Source of the DNA: Mucilaginibacter sp.
GTDB lineage: Bacteria > Bacteroidota > Bacteroidia > Sphingobacteriales > Sphingobacteriaceae
DNA length: 64,000 nt
Direction: 5' to 3'
NCBI GenBank assembly: GCA_028288025.1
Contig: JAQBOM010000037.1
Span: forward strand, 112,061 to 176,060
The translations under genes and the position numbers were made by a program. Position 1 is the stretch's first letter, and each line of letters opens with the position of its first letter. This document shows, in pieces, positions 1-9,371 of this stretch. A model generated the notes under the pieces. It ran no database searches and was not told the DNA's origin. It saw nothing but the letters and a program-made list of their open reading frames with translations.

Positions 1-359
1 AGGTGCAAAACATACCGCTGGCAGCTAATGATGTGGCTATAGGCGCCAAACTGCAGGTGGTTGCGCAAGGCAAAAGCTATGAGGCCGAGCCGGTTTACAT
101 GATAAAAAATAAAAGCGTATTCGATTTTGCCCGTAAGGTTGATGACGCCGGTTTAAAGCTGCGCCTTACAAAGATATTGCCGGATAAAAACAAGGTTGAA
201 ATAACCGTTTATCAGCAGCCCGAAAACAAAAAGCCCTGGATAGTGATGCGTGTGCTTGATTTCCCTTATATCAACTTCCTGTGGTCGGGCACCATTATTA
301 TGGTGATCGGGTTTTTATTGTCGATTTTCAGAAGGAATAAGGAACTGAAAACTGTTTAG
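1..359 (+). CDS. Cytochrome c biogenesis protein, CcsA/CcmF type, C-terminal fragment
   Basis: This is the last ~119 codons of a gene that begins before the window; the GTG at position 3 listed by the track is internal. The visible end reads KPWIVMRVLDFPYINFLWSG followed by a hydrophobic helix and a short basic tail, which matches the conserved C terminus of the large CcmF/CcsA heme-handling membrane proteins of Bacteroidetes. These proteins pass heme to apocytochrome c at the outer face of the cytoplasmic membrane. Only the tail is visible, so the heme-binding WWD segment cannot be checked. The family call rests on this one conserved block. Confidence 0.7.
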   Translation, partial: VQNIPLAANDVAIGAKLQVVAQGKSYEAEPVYMIKNKSVFDFARKVDDAGLKLRLTKILPDKNKVEITVYQQPENKKPWIVMRVLDFPYINFLWSGTIIMVIGFLLSIFRRNKELKTV

Positions 360-366
360 TTTATAG

Positions 367-1086
367 ATGAATGGATACAACCGAAATATTTCGGAGATAA
401 ATCTGAACGGATTTACCACAATTGAAGGAGTTTATTCACCGGATGAAATAGCGTCAATTATTTCCCTGATAAACAGTGCCGACCAATCTAATGCGACCTT
501 CCGAAAAAATAAAGAAATTTTTGCCATTAGACAATTTCTGAAAGAAGTTGTCGGGGTTCAGCAACTCATATTTACCAGTCGTTTAAAGAGGATAATCGAG
601 CGCTTGTTTGGCGGTGAATATTTTGCCGTGAAGTCAATTTATTTTGATAAGCCCGAAGAATCCAATTGGTTTGTCGCCTGGCATCAGGATATTACAATTG
701 CTGTAGATAAAAAGGTTGACATTGATGGTTATGGTCCATGGACAGTAAAATCGAACCAATTTGCGGTTCAACCGCCAGTCAATATTCTCGAAAATAATTT
801 CACCATTCGTATACATTTGGACAATACAGATGAAGGAAACGGCGCTCTTAGGGTAATACCTGGGTCTCATCTTAAAAAAATATATCGCACTGAAAATATT
901 GATTGGGAAAATGAAGAGGAAAGGGTTATCAAGGTGAAGGCTGGCGGTATAATGATTATGCGGCCGCTGTTACTGCATTCGTCAAATCGAACGACTTCAA
1001 ATGCTAAGAGAAGGGTAATACATATCGAACTTAGTAACGCTACCCTTCCGGAACCTATTAATTGGGTTGAAAAAGCCAATTATTAA
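367..1086 (+). CDS. Phytanoyl-CoA dioxygenase (PhyH) family Fe(II)/2-oxoglutarate oxygenase
   Basis: A 239-residue protein with the iron-binding facial triad typical of PhyH enzymes: HxD in WHQDI (about H106, D108) and a distal His in LLLHSSNRTT (about H204), followed by an Arg-rich segment (AKRRVIH) fit to bind 2-oxoglutarate. The stretch GNGALRVIPGSHLK is the usual PhyH core motif. The enzyme probably hydroxylates a small organic substrate in the cytoplasm; the substrate cannot be inferred. It begins 8 bases after the preceding gene and converges on rpoN. The start is the first ATG and gives a normal family length. Confidence 0.8.
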   Translation: MNGYNRNISEINLNGFTTIEGVYSPDEIASIISLINSADQSNATFRKNKEIFAIRQFLKEVVGVQQLIFTSRLKRIIERLFGGEYFAVKSIYFDKPEESNWFVAWHQDITIAVDKKVDIDGYGPWTVKSNQFAVQPPVNILENNFTIRIHLDNTDEGNGALRVIPGSHLKKIYRTENIDWENEEERVIKVKAGGIMIMRPLLLHSSNRTTSNAKRRVIHIELSNATLPEPINWVEKANY

Positions 1087-1110
1087 TAAAGGCACTGATA
1101 GTGGATGGCT

Positions 1111-2586
1111 TTACACTTCTCTTCGTAGTCTTGCAACAGGTATATTCATTTGCTCGCGGTATTTAGCAACAGTACGGCGGGCTATGTTATAGCCGGCATC
1201 CTTTAAAATATCTGTTAGTTTCTCGTCGGCCAGCGGATGCTGTTTATCTTCCGAGCCGATATGTTCCTCCAGTATCTTTTTAACTTCTTTATTTGATACT
1301 TCTTCGCCGCTTTCGGTTTGTATTGCCTCCGAAAAGAATGATTTCAGCAAAAACGTGCCAAACTCGGTTTGAACATACTTTGAATTGGCAACCCGCGATA
1401 CAGTTGAAATATCCATATTGATCCTGTCGGCAATATCTTTCAATATCATAGGTTTCAGATTTTTGTCGTCACCTGTTAAAAAGAAGTCGTACTGGTACTG
1501 CATAATGGCGTTCATGGTTTTTAAAAGCGTTTGCTGGCGCTGTTTAATAGCATCAATAAACCATTTTGCCGAATCGAGCTTTTGCTTCACAAATTGTACC
1601 GCCTCTTTTAATTTTTTATCCTTTTGAGCTGCCTTATCATAATGGTCAAACATTTCCATATACGAACGGCTAACACGTAGTTCAGGTGCGTTTTTCGAGT
1701 TCAGTGTCAAAATGAGTACGCCATCGTTATTGGAGATATGGAAATCGGGAATCACCTGCATTTGCTTGGTGTTTACCTCGTTTGAATCGCCGGGCTTTGG
1801 GTTAAGCTTTAAAATCTCGTTCACCACGCCACGCAGTTCAGTCGACGACATGTTGAGCGATTTTTCGAGCTTATCATAATGCTTGCGTGTAAACTCATCC
1901 AGGTAATGCTCCACAACCCTGATCGCTTTTTTTATGATTGGGTCATTCGGGTCTTTTTTGCGCAGCTGTATCAGCAGGCATTCCTGCAGGCTGCGTGCGC
2001 CCACGCCGGGAGGGTCAAATCCCTGGATAACTTTCAGCATATCCTCCACTTCTTCGTCCTCGGCCATTACGTTTTGCGAAAACGCCAAATCATCGGTAAG
2101 CGACATGATCGGCCGGCGCAAGTAACCGTCGTCATCAAGGCTGCCTATTATTTGCTGGCCTATCTTAAAATCCTTATCTGATATAGGAAGCAGGTCGAGC
2201 TGCTGTTGCAGGCTTTCAAAAAATGAGCTTTGTACAGCAATCGGTATTTCTTTTCGTTCGCTCTCATCATCGCCGTTCTGGTCATACCGCGACCCGTAAT
2301 CGTTTATATTATCTTCCTGCAGGTAATCGTCAATATTAAACTCATCAGTCTCTCCGCGCTCCTCATCTGCATTAAAATTATCATCCTCCGGGTCCCTATC
2401 CGGGTACTGCTCTTCAGGTTCGTTCAAATTGGTTAGGCTAAGGTCTTCAAGGGCGGGGTTTTCTTCCAGTTCTTCCTTAATACGCGTATCCAATGAAACA
2501 GTAGGTACCTGTAACAATTTGATAAATTGTATTTGCTGAGGTGAAAGTTTTTGTAAAAGTTTTTGTTGAAGGTTTTGCTTTAGCAT
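1111..2586 (-). CDS. rpoN: RNA polymerase sigma-54 factor
   Basis: Sigma-54 directs core RNA polymerase to -24/-12 promoters that need AAA+ activators. The N terminus is the Gln/Leu-rich activator-responsive region I (LKQNLQQKLLQKLSPQQIQF), followed by a very acidic region II, the core-binding region, and near the C terminus the RpoN box ARRTVAKYRE, intact here. I chose the ATG at 2586 (491 aa) rather than the track start at 2613 because region I starts right at MLKQNL. A -7-like box (CAAAAATA on the plus strand, 2600-2607) lies 13 nt upstream, with only a weak -33 element. The gene is monocistronic, convergent with the PhyH gene and divergent from mscL. Confidence 0.95.
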   Translation of the reverse strand: MLKQNLQQKLLQKLSPQQIQFIKLLQVPTVSLDTRIKEELEENPALEDLSLTNLNEPEEQYPDRDPEDDNFNADEERGETDEFNIDDYLQEDNINDYGSRYDQNGDDESERKEIPIAVQSSFFESLQQQLDLLPISDKDFKIGQQIIGSLDDDGYLRRPIMSLTDDLAFSQNVMAEDEEVEDMLKVIQGFDPPGVGARSLQECLLIQLRKKDPNDPIIKKAIRVVEHYLDEFTRKHYDKLEKSLNMSSTELRGVVNEILKLNPKPGDSNEVNTKQMQVIPDFHISNNDGVLILTLNSKNAPELRVSRSYMEMFDHYDKAAQKDKKLKEAVQFVKQKLDSAKWFIDAIKQRQQTLLKTMNAIMQYQYDFFLTGDDKNLKPMILKDIADRINMDISTVSRVANSKYVQTEFGTFLLKSFFSEAIQTESGEEVSNKEVKKILEEHIGSEDKQHPLADEKLTDILKDAGYNIARRTVAKYREQMNIPVARLRREV

Positions 2587-2820
2587 AATCAGATAGCACC
2601 AAAAATACATCAATTACACCTAACTTAAAAATAAGATAGCGGTAATAGGGTTAAGTACATAAATGCAAAAACAAATAATATGTTTGGCAGTTTAGTATTT
2701 ATTTAAAAATTATCAGGGAGGAAGTATCGAGCAGTGAGTATCAAGTAATAGAAGAAAGAATAAATTCTGATTCTTTTTTGGTTCTTGCGTCTTGCCTCTT
2801 GATCCTAACATAAATTATAT

Positions 2821-3228
2821 ATGGGGTTTGTAAAAGAGTTTAAAGAATTTGCCATGCGGGGTAACGTAGTTGACCTTGCAGTTGGCGTTGTTATCGGAGC
2901 GGCATTTGGCAAGATAGTAACCTCGCTGGTAACCGAGGTCATTATGCCGCCGATAGGGTATATAACCGGGGGTATAGATTTCGCTGAAAAAAAAGTAGTG
3001 CTCAAACCTGCCGATCCGGCGCATAAAATAGCCGAAGTAGCTGTACACTACGGAAATTTTATAAACTCGGTCATACAGTTCTTTATTATCGCTTTTTGTA
3101 TCTTTTTGGTAGTGAAAGTGATCAATTCCTTGAAAAAGGAAGAAGCCGCCGCGCCCGATCCCGCTCCTACGAAAGAGGAACTCCTTCTTACCGAAATAAG
3201 AGACCTGCTTGCAAAAGGACAAAAGTAA
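2821..3228 (+). CDS. mscL: Large-conductance mechanosensitive channel MscL
   Basis: MscL forms a homopentameric pore in the inner membrane that opens under membrane tension and releases solutes during hypo-osmotic shock. The 135-residue protein has the family layout: amphipathic N-terminal helix ([20 protein letters not shown]), pore-lining TM1 with the Gly/Ala-rich [13 protein letters not shown], a periplasmic loop, TM2 (about residues 83-105) and a charged cytoplasmic helix ending in [14 protein letters not shown]. The antisense ORF at 2815-3222 is its shadow. The upstream spacer holds degenerate CTTGATC/ATCAAG words similar to those in other spacers of this window. Confidence 0.95.
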   Translation: MGFVKEFKEFAMRGNVVDLAVGVVIGAAFGKIVTSLVTEVIMPPIGYITGGIDFAEKKVVLKPADPAHKIAEVAVHYGNFINSVIQFFIIAFCIFLVVKVINSLKKEEAAAPDPAPTKEELLLTEIRDLLAKGQK

Positions 3229-3292
3229 TTACAGTATTAAACAGCCGTGCTCATCGTATTCCCGTTATGACCCATCATCCATCAACTACGAA

Positions 3293-4168
3293 CTAAAACG
3301 TCTTAGCCAATTTGGGGTCTGTCAAAATAATATAGTCGCCGTTTTTACTGAATTTAGTCCAGTCGGGATTATTAAAGCCTTCGTCCGAATAAGCCGCAAT
3401 ATTTAGCATCCGCACATTTGGCGCATACTTTTTCAATTGTGCGGCCGCACCCAGTTTTTCTTCGCTATGAAAACCGCCGTTGATCTGAAGGGTTTTATAT
3501 CCCTTATGCGTTTTATAAAACCGCGCGATCGACCAGCCCATAGTCGCATCCCACAGGTTTTGCGCCTGGTACATCTGCATACCTGCCATAGCGCTATGGC
3601 CGCCCATTATCTGTACAAACTTCTGGTAATAAGCTCCGGTAGCAGTATCAATAGGCAAAGGCGGGAGGTATGATTTTCCTGTTGCATTTAATTGTTCCAG
3701 GCCCGTCAATCCGAGCCGGTTAGCCATATTGGTATAACGGGCCGGGGCATTTGCCGCGATAACCGGTATGTGTTTTTCTTTTGCCAGTTCCACCATGGGC
3801 CGGTAATCTTTATAATTATGCCATGCCCGGGCATCGCCAATAAAGTTTTTTTCGCGTATCAGCCCGCCCAGGTATTCATTTAAAACATTCTGGCAATCGG
3901 TCTCAAACATTTCTATGGATAAAGCAACTTTCCCAGGATATTTATCTGCCAGCTTATTAAAAAGAGTGTATTCTAAATAATGGCCGGTTGAATCGTTATG
4001 CTCTTCACCAAAAAATAACACATCTGCTTTATTTAAATCGTTTACTATGTCATCAACACTTACCTGCTTGTGCTTAGCCGTACTATAAATTTTATAATGC
4101 CGCGATAAGGAATCCTGTGATACGGCAAAAAACGGGAGGATAATTAAAAAGGTAAGCATGATTTTCAT
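3293..4168 (-). CDS. ChaN-like (Tiki/haem-binding uptake superfamily) exported protein
   Basis: A 291-residue protein with an N-terminal signal peptide (KIMLTFLIILPFFAVSQ) and the ChaN/DUF399 hallmarks: FFGEEHNDSTGH near residue 52, and SIEMFETD about 30 residues later. In this superfamily the conserved Glu and His residues sit in a metal- or haem-binding cleft. Characterised members include Campylobacter ChaN (haem-binding lipoprotein) and the Tiki proteases, so the exact role here is open: haem uptake or an envelope hydrolase. No lipobox Cys is seen, so it is probably periplasmic. It converges on mscL, and no iron-uptake gene is adjacent. Confidence 0.75.
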   Translation of the reverse strand: MKIMLTFLIILPFFAVSQDSLSRHYKIYSTAKHKQVSVDDIVNDLNKADVLFFGEEHNDSTGHYLEYTLFNKLADKYPGKVALSIEMFETDCQNVLNEYLGGLIREKNFIGDARAWHNYKDYRPMVELAKEKHIPVIAANAPARYTNMANRLGLTGLEQLNATGKSYLPPLPIDTATGAYYQKFVQIMGGHSAMAGMQMYQAQNLWDATMGWSIARFYKTHKGYKTLQINGGFHSEEKLGAAAQLKKYAPNVRMLNIAAYSDEGFNNPDWTKFSKNGDYIILTDPKLAKTF

Positions 4169-4207
4169 TACTGAACGGATTATTTTGACTATAGGCGAAT
4201 ATATAAA

Positions 4208-4255
4208 CTAAACAAACTTAATCAACTCAATCCAACTCAATCAACTTTCAACTAA
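4208..4255. repeat. AATCAAC short-word repeat in the spacer before rpmH
   Basis: The spacer holds several near-copies of AATCAACTCAAT/CCAACTCAATC in a row. The same words occur, in both orientations, in the spacer at 9227-9333. It lies immediately upstream of the rpmH promoter and codes for nothing visible. Confidence 0.6.
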
Positions 4256-4257
4256 TA

Positions 4258-4288
4258 TTTGAAAAGAAAAAAAATAACACTACATTTG
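4258..4288 (+). promoter_or_regulatory. Bacteroidetes-type promoter of rpmH
   Basis: TTTG (4258-4261), a 19-nt spacer, then TACATTTG (4281-4288): an exact match to the Bacteroidetes primary-sigma consensus TTTG-N19-TAnnTTTG. Transcription should start near 4292, about 36 nt before the rpmH ATG. Confidence 0.8.
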
Positions 4289-4327
4289 CGCTCTTGTTTT
4301 TAAAACGACGAATAGAATAAAACAGCC

Positions 4328-4486
4328 ATGAAAAGAACGTTTCAGCCCTCACAAAGGAAAAGAAGAAATAAGCACGGTTTCCGTGAGCGCATGTCAACTG
4401 CTAATGGCAGAAGGATATTAGCGGCACGAAGAGCAAAAGGCAGAAAGAGACTGTCGGTATCTGACGAGCGCAGTCACAAAGCATAA
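4328..4486 (+). CDS. rpmH: 50S ribosomal protein L34
   Basis: A 52-residue ORF, too short for the track: it starts [18 protein letters not shown] and continues with [20 protein letters not shown], the invariant L34 signature. It is an Arg/Lys-rich component of the large ribosomal subunit. It has its own consensus promoter (4258-4288) and is followed by rnpA after 69 nt, the conserved bacterial order. dnaA is not adjacent, so nothing here marks an origin. Confidence 0.97.
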   Translation: MKRTFQPSQRKRRNKHGFRERMSTANGRRILAARRAKGRKRLSVSDERSHKA

Positions 4487-4555
4487 TACTGGTTGCTTTC
4501 TCCGTCAGGGGCCTGGCCGTTTACATCCTAAAATTTCGGTTCAGCATTAGCAGCT

Positions 4556-4954
4556 ATGTACACTTTTAAAAAAGAAGAACGGTTATGTAATAAAAAGCTT
4601 ATCGATAAGCTTTTTCATAACGGCTCTTCTTTTTTATGTTATCCCTTTAAAGCGTCGTGGCTCCTCTCAGACGAGCCGCAGCCATTCCCGGCACAAATAT
4701 TATTTGCGGTTTCAAAAAGGCGCTTTAAACGTGCCGTAGACCGCAACCTGATCAAGCGTCGCATGCGCGAGGCCTACCGTCTGCACAAGCAGCAAAGCTT
4801 GTATGAGATTTTAAATAGCAGCGATAAAAGAATAGTTCTTTCGTTAGGCTACATCGGGAAGGAGATCGTCGCTTACGACTTTGCTGAGAAAAAAATGCTG
4901 AAGCTATTATCACAGCTTTGCGCAGAAATTGCAAAAAATGAAAGCGGCAATTGA
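4556..4954 (+). CDS. rnpA: Ribonuclease P protein component
   Basis: The protein subunit of RNase P, which with the M1 RNA matures tRNA 5' ends. The 132-residue protein has the diagnostic RNR-type basic motif ([20 protein letters not shown]) at about residues 58-77, preceded by the beta-strand segment ILFAVSKR. The N-terminal YTFKKEERL matches the family start. Its 3' end overlaps the yidD start by 17 nt, which suggests translational coupling in the rpmH-rnpA-yidD unit. Confidence 0.95.
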   Translation: MYTFKKEERLCNKKLIDKLFHNGSSFLCYPFKASWLLSDEPQPFPAQILFAVSKRRFKRAVDRNLIKRRMREAYRLHKQQSLYEILNSSDKRIVLSLGYIGKEIVAYDFAEKKMLKLLSQLCAEIAKNESGN

Positions 4955-5180
4955 TATATTAAAAACCATAGCCGGATATTTTTTTATTATCCTTATACTG
5001 ATATACCAATATTTTATTTCGCCGCTTACTGGCGCTTCGTGCCGCTATACGCCCACGTGCTCGCAATACGGAGTTGAAGCGATAAGGAAACATGGCGCCT
5101 TTAAAGGTGGATGGCTGACTTTAAAACGCATAGCCAGATGCAATCCGTGGGGAGGCCATGGGCACGACCCAGTACCTTGA
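4938..5180 (+). CDS. yidD: Membrane protein insertion efficiency factor YidD
   Basis: A small (80 aa) amphipathic membrane-associated protein that aids YidC-dependent insertion. It carries the family core: an N-terminal hydrophobic helix, then [20 protein letters not shown] with the conserved cysteines, then [20 protein letters not shown]. The track starts at a TTG (4929); the ATG at 4938 gives the usual MKAAID-type start and is preferred. It overlaps the end of rnpA. Confidence 0.93.
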   Translation: MKAAIDILKTIAGYFFIILILIYQYFISPLTGASCRYTPTCSQYGVEAIRKHGAFKGGWLTLKRIARCNPWGGHGHDPVP

Positions 5181-5190
5181 TTTAAGTTAA

Positions 5191-5262
5191 AAATCAAAAT
5201 TAAAAAGTCAAAAGTAATGAGTAATAATGCATTCAGAATTCTGGACTTAGGACTTAAGACTA
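5191..5262. repeat. Degenerate AAGTCAAAA / GACTTAAGAC word repeat
   Basis: The spacer between yidD and tsaB contains AAAATCAAAATTAAAAAGTC and GGACTTAGGACTTAAGAC. The GACTTAAG word is the one that fills the spacers at 32330, 37977 and 57312. Confidence 0.5.
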
Positions 5263-5294
5263 ATGAAATATTTTAAATGATACGATAATCAAAA

Positions 5295-5987
5295 ATGAGC
5301 CTGATACTACAAATTGAAACCGCTACTGCTTCCTGTTCCGTTGCCCTGGCAAATGAGGGTAAATTATTGGCGGTTAAAGAAATAAATGCGCGTAATATAC
5401 ATGCGGAAGTTATTACTTTGTTTATTGATGAGCTAATACAACAGGCTAACATAACTTATATTGACCTGGATGCTATTGCTGTAAGCTGCGGGCCTGGTTC
5501 GTATACAGGGTTACGTATCGGCGTATCGACAGCTAAAGGACTGTGTTTTGCACTGGATAAGCCGCTTATAGCTATTGATACGCTTGAAGCAATGGCTGCA
5601 GGCGTGCTGGATAGCAAAGCATTTGAGCCCGGCGCTGAGATGCTGTTATGCCCGATGATTGACGCACGGCGCATGGAGGTTTTTACGGCTATTTTCAACC
5701 GGCACGGAGAAAAAATAAAACCCACCGCGGCAGAAATAATTGACGAAAACAGCTTTGCCGGATTATTGGAAACTAACAGGATATTGTTTTTTGGCGATGG
5801 CGCTGAAAAATGCGGTGTAGTATTGGATAAACACCCTAATGCCCTGTTTTTGGCCGGGTTTGTTAATTCAGCAGCCTACCTCACACAAAAAGCGTTTGAA
5901 AAGTTCACGGATAAAAACTTTGAGGACGTTGGCTACTTTGAACCTTATTATTTGAAAGATTTTGTTGCCGGCAAAAAAGCTGTGTGA
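5295..5987 (+). CDS. tsaB: tRNA threonylcarbamoyladenosine biosynthesis protein TsaB
   Basis: TsaB is the inactive ASKHA-fold partner of TsaD in the complex that makes t6A37 on ANN-decoding tRNAs. The protein has 230 residues, starts with the phosphate-1 like strand LILQIETATASCSVAL, and carries the family block CGPGSYTGLRIGVSTAKGLC around residue 65-85. Length and motifs fit TsaB rather than the longer, metal-binding TsaD. It is a single-gene unit between yidD and a convergent DUF5723 gene. Confidence 0.93.
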   Translation: MSLILQIETATASCSVALANEGKLLAVKEINARNIHAEVITLFIDELIQQANITYIDLDAIAVSCGPGSYTGLRIGVSTAKGLCFALDKPLIAIDTLEAMAAGVLDSKAFEPGAEMLLCPMIDARRMEVFTAIFNRHGEKIKPTAAEIIDENSFAGLLETNRILFFGDGAEKCGVVLDKHPNALFLAGFVNSAAYLTQKAFEKFTDKNFEDVGYFEPYYLKDFVAGKKAV

Positions 5988-6067
5988 TATTCAATATTCT
6001 GCACCCGGCACTCCGACTTCCGCAATCAAACAAATCCGAAATCGAACATCCGAAATTCGAAATAACT

Positions 6068-7501
6068 TTAATCTTTAGTCTTAAATATGCGACCTATCAG
6101 GCGGCCAAAAAATCCTTTTTCACCCAAAGGAATGGTGCTTGAATTCATAGGGTGTTCTATTACCGGCCCAAACTTTAAGGCAAAGCCTATGAAAAAGTTT
6201 GCTCCAGTAAAGGGACTATTTGTATCGACTGTTAAAGGGTTTGTGGTCCTTGCCTGGCTTGCCAGACTGCGCGTTTGAGCTATCCTGTCGCTGCCTATAT
6301 AAAACTCAACCTTTGGCGTTTTATACATAAATTGTAAACCCAGGTTAAACAGCCTTAAATCATCATAAGTGGTTGTGAGGGTAGCGGTGTAATATTTGTA
6401 CGATACAGGATTTACAAGCGCACCTGTAAACCCGGTATAGAATAATTCCTTTGAAGCTATAAGTGTTGGCGAATATTTGAATAAATGATCATTATCTATC
6501 CAATAACTTTTGTTTGCGCTTACCTCGGCCCGGCCATTAATTGGTGTAGTAAATGACTGTATAATGCCGCCGCTATGAATTACCCTGCCTAATGCGTTTG
6601 TGATACTATCTTCCCTTGCAGCGCCGGATAAAGCATAAAAGCCGGTCCTGTTGTTAAAATTATAAACCCGCGAAAGCTTGCTCCAATGAATGAAGCCCAG
6701 ATCTTTGATATTGGCTTGCAGATTAAAATTATCTTCGGTATGATAAGAGGTGCCAATAGATATTGCCGCGCCGGGGTTCCGGAACGTCGGCAAAAAGTCA
6801 CGTGCATTAAAAGATCCGGGAATATAACTGGAGGTGTATTTTCCCTGTAGTATTACGCTTGCCGTATCAGAAACTTTATTAAAAGCAATATACGAATGAT
6901 CAATAGTCATATTCTTATATTCAATACCCAGTAAGGCGCTTATTTTTATACCAAATGCAAACTGTTTATTAAATTTTTCCCGGTATGAATAGCTAATCTG
7001 GTGGTAGGTTTGATAATGATAATTATCGTTGAAAATATCACTGTAATTATCATTAACAAAGGCCGAGGTGCCGTTTAAGAGCGCGATCGACTCATCGGAG
7101 ATTACACCTCTTCCTTCGGCTCTTAATTGCCATGAAAAGCCCATTTCGGTATCGCCGTCCAAGCTTTGAAAAGCTTTAAACATCAAAAGATAAAAATTAG
7201 CGCCGCCCCCAAAGTGATTGTATTTGCCCTGGTCTATCTTTAAGGCACGGGTGTCATACAAATTAAAAAACGCCCGTGTTTTTAAAGTCGCCTGGGCATT
7301 ACCGGTCAAAAAGAAATCTACATTAAAACTGGGGACAAAAAAATTGAAGGCATACCGCTTGCTTGTATCGGTTATGAATGATTTTTGCGCAGGATTTTCA
7401 AAGGAATCATACAGTGTTCCGGTATTGTATTGTGAAAATTGCTGGGCAAAAATTTTGAGGGAAAATACTAGTAAACATGAAACAAGTAAAATCTTCTTCA
7501 T
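6068..7501 (-). CDS. DUF5723-like outer membrane beta-barrel protein
   Basis: A 477-residue exported protein: signal peptide MKKILLVSCLLVFSLKIFAQ, then a mature start QFSQYNTGTLYDSFENPAQ of the kind seen in Bacteroidetes surface proteins of the PorP/DUF5723 type. The rest alternates short aromatic-rich beta segments (FNFFVPSFNVDFFLTG, INGRAEVSANKSYW) consistent with an outer-membrane barrel of unknown cargo. The C terminus is basic (GRLIGRIFKTKD) rather than a classic terminal aromatic. The DUF assignment is by overall resemblance. It is separated by 113 nt from another unknown gene on the same strand. Confidence 0.6.
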   Translation of the reverse strand: MKKILLVSCLLVFSLKIFAQQFSQYNTGTLYDSFENPAQKSFITDTSKRYAFNFFVPSFNVDFFLTGNAQATLKTRAFFNLYDTRALKIDQGKYNHFGGGANFYLLMFKAFQSLDGDTEMGFSWQLRAEGRGVISDESIALLNGTSAFVNDNYSDIFNDNYHYQTYHQISYSYREKFNKQFAFGIKISALLGIEYKNMTIDHSYIAFNKVSDTASVILQGKYTSSYIPGSFNARDFLPTFRNPGAAISIGTSYHTEDNFNLQANIKDLGFIHWSKLSRVYNFNNRTGFYALSGAAREDSITNALGRVIHSGGIIQSFTTPINGRAEVSANKSYWIDNDHLFKYSPTLIASKELFYTGFTGALVNPVSYKYYTATLTTTYDDLRLFNLGLQFMYKTPKVEFYIGSDRIAQTRSLASQARTTNPLTVDTNSPFTGANFFIGFALKFGPVIEHPMNSSTIPLGEKGFFGRLIGRIFKTKD

Positions 7502-7614
7502 ATATCGCGCTGTGCCGGAGCCTTTTAAGTGGGTTTAAAAAATAAATTAACTAACTGATCAATATCAATTAACAGCTTAAACGGAAATGTAAAATTACTG
7601 TTGCGTAATAATGA

Positions 7615-9204
7615 TTATTTAATCTGAACAATTGTTGTGCCTGTATTTAATTTGATGCAAAAATTCGTATAAAAATTTTTATCCGCCGCTGTAAATTGCC
7701 AGCAGGCTCCATAAAAACTGCCCCAGCCGGGTGCGCTGCTTTCAAAAGTATCATAAATATCCGGATACATATCTCTTTTAAAAATTTGAAGACAGTTTTT
7801 AAAATTAAAGAAGAACGACACATTACTTCTTCCTGCCAGCAGGTTATCGAACTGGTTGTATTGCTCATTCTTACTCAAAAACTTCCTGTTAGTATAAATA
7901 TCATAATAGCTTGCTAATTCACCCGGACTATTAGCGAGTACCAGGTAATTGTCTATCACCAGGTACCAGGGATGCCTGAATACGCTAAAGGAATCGCCCA
8001 ACAAAAAAAATGGCAGCTTATCATAATTTAATAGCCCGGAATTCCCTGTAACTCTGCTGATATTAGCCATCAACGCAGCCAGTTTTGAGCCGTCTTTAGT
8101 CGAAATAATTGCAAATTTTTCGAGATACCGCGTGGTGACAATGGCAAACTCGTTCCCAAGTAAATTATTAAAATCCGTCTTTAAGTTAATACCGGTTTCC
8201 GCCCTTATCTTATTAAATAACAAATCCTTTTCATTTTGGAGCCCGGCTTTAATATGCCATTGAGATAGGTCGGCGCCAAATTTTAACGCGTTTGAAAACG
8301 CGAAATTCACGCTGTATGCTGTAGTGGCCGGAAAGATATCTTTTAAATGATTTTCACCAGGCTGCTGATAGGCGAACAAGTTTAAATAACTTGCCGGCTG
8401 ATTAGGCTGAATTGTTGTTGTGCCGTTGAACATTAAAGCATCGCTACGGTAGTTGAGGCTCAATGCCGCCAACCCGGGCAACAACTTTAAGCTTTGCAAA
8501 ATATCAGTGTTTTTGTTTTTAAACAGCTGATCCAACACAGGCGATATCTGCCCGTAATTTACATATGTATTGGCCAGTGAATTGGCGTTTTGCTGTTCGG
8601 ACAAAAGAACAAAAGCAGGTTTGTCTTTTTTGATTTTATAAAGAGCGCTCTGGTCGATCAGTTCCTTTGAAAAACTTGCCGAATAAATATTGTCCTCCTT
8701 ATTGATAACATACAACCGCCTTTTTATCGCAGCGATATAGATGTCGTAACCCTGTTTATCCCCGGATTGCAGGGGTGTGACTACGATGCCGCTGCCCGCC
8801 TGTTTGCTAAGCTGGTCGAATATGGAAGGTTCAAACCCTTTGGCCGCAGGTATGGTTAGTAACAGATCAATGTGGTTGGTTTTTGAGGGGTGTGCCGAAA
8901 CAAAAATGTTTTGCCCTGTAAAATATTTTTCGAGTAATGGATTTTGAAGCAGCTTATCGCGCAGAGCGTTTAAGTTATCCATATTTTGTTTACCGGTAAT
9001 GGAGGCGAACAGTTGGTTATCATTAAATATGTCGTAAAAGCTCCTGTCGTTATTAAATTCAAATATCAGCGCGGCGTTGTCGGGTATGGTATGCATTGCC
9101 TCGCTGGTGCGCATGCCTGGCGTATTTAAATTCTTAAAATAAACTACCGTAATAAATACGCAGGCTATTAATAGGATAATTGTGATAATGATATGTTTTT
9201 TCAT
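7615..9204 (-). CDS. Membrane-anchored hypothetical protein, DUF3352-like
   Basis: A 529-residue protein with one N-terminal membrane anchor (about residues 5-24, IIITIILLIACVFITVVYF) and a large extracytoplasmic part. The segment IPDNAALIFEFNNDRSFYDIF after the anchor and repeated hydrophobic beta/alpha units recall DUF3352-type proteins of Bacteroidetes, but I recognise no catalytic motif. Function unknown. A -7-like box (CAAATGTA on the plus strand, 9219-9226) lies 14 nt before the start. It is divergent from the DUF423 gene across a large inverted repeat. Confidence 0.6.
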   Translation of the reverse strand: MKKHIIITIILLIACVFITVVYFKNLNTPGMRTSEAMHTIPDNAALIFEFNNDRSFYDIFNDNQLFASITGKQNMDNLNALRDKLLQNPLLEKYFTGQNIFVSAHPSKTNHIDLLLTIPAAKGFEPSIFDQLSKQAGSGIVVTPLQSGDKQGYDIYIAAIKRRLYVINKEDNIYSASFSKELIDQSALYKIKKDKPAFVLLSEQQNANSLANTYVNYGQISPVLDQLFKNKNTDILQSLKLLPGLAALSLNYRSDALMFNGTTTIQPNQPASYLNLFAYQQPGENHLKDIFPATTAYSVNFAFSNALKFGADLSQWHIKAGLQNEKDLLFNKIRAETGINLKTDFNNLLGNEFAIVTTRYLEKFAIISTKDGSKLAALMANISRVTGNSGLLNYDKLPFFLLGDSFSVFRHPWYLVIDNYLVLANSPGELASYYDIYTNRKFLSKNEQYNQFDNLLAGRSNVSFFFNFKNCLQIFKRDMYPDIYDTFESSAPGWGSFYGACWQFTAADKNFYTNFCIKLNTGTTIVQIK

Positions 9205-9226
9205 TGTCTGCCTCGTTACAAATGTA

Positions 9227-9333
9227 GTTGATTAGGTTGATTAAGTGGGTAGTTGATTGGGGTTGCACCGCTTTACAATACTATTGCCCCAATTAACTTA
9301 GTCAACCCAATCCACTTAGTCAACCTAATCAAC
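9227..9333. repeat. Large imperfect inverted repeat made of GTTGATT/AATCAAC words
   Basis: The left arm (9227-9248) and right arm (9312-9333) match at 21 of 22 positions as inverted copies; a second nested pair (9252-9262 with 9287-9297) matches at 10 of 11. Each arm is itself built from GTTGATTAGG-type words. It fills the spacer between divergent genes, and its left end overlaps the -7-like box of the 7615-9204 gene. Confidence 0.75.
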
Positions 9334-9371
9334 CTCACACTAAAATCCTTAACTTAGCGCTTTATAGCTTT

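Noticed and set aside
2815-3222. 135-residue ORF antisense to mscL
   Set aside because: Exact shadow of mscL with aromatic/charged composition and no family motif.
4200-4260. Direct word repeats as a CRISPR array or replication-origin iterons
   Set aside because: Units are short, degenerate and contiguous, with no spacers, cas genes, dnaA or rep gene nearby.
4328-5180. rpmH-rnpA-yidD as a marker of oriC
   Set aside because: dnaA, dnaN and DnaA boxes are not visible, and in Bacteroidetes this cluster is often away from the origin.
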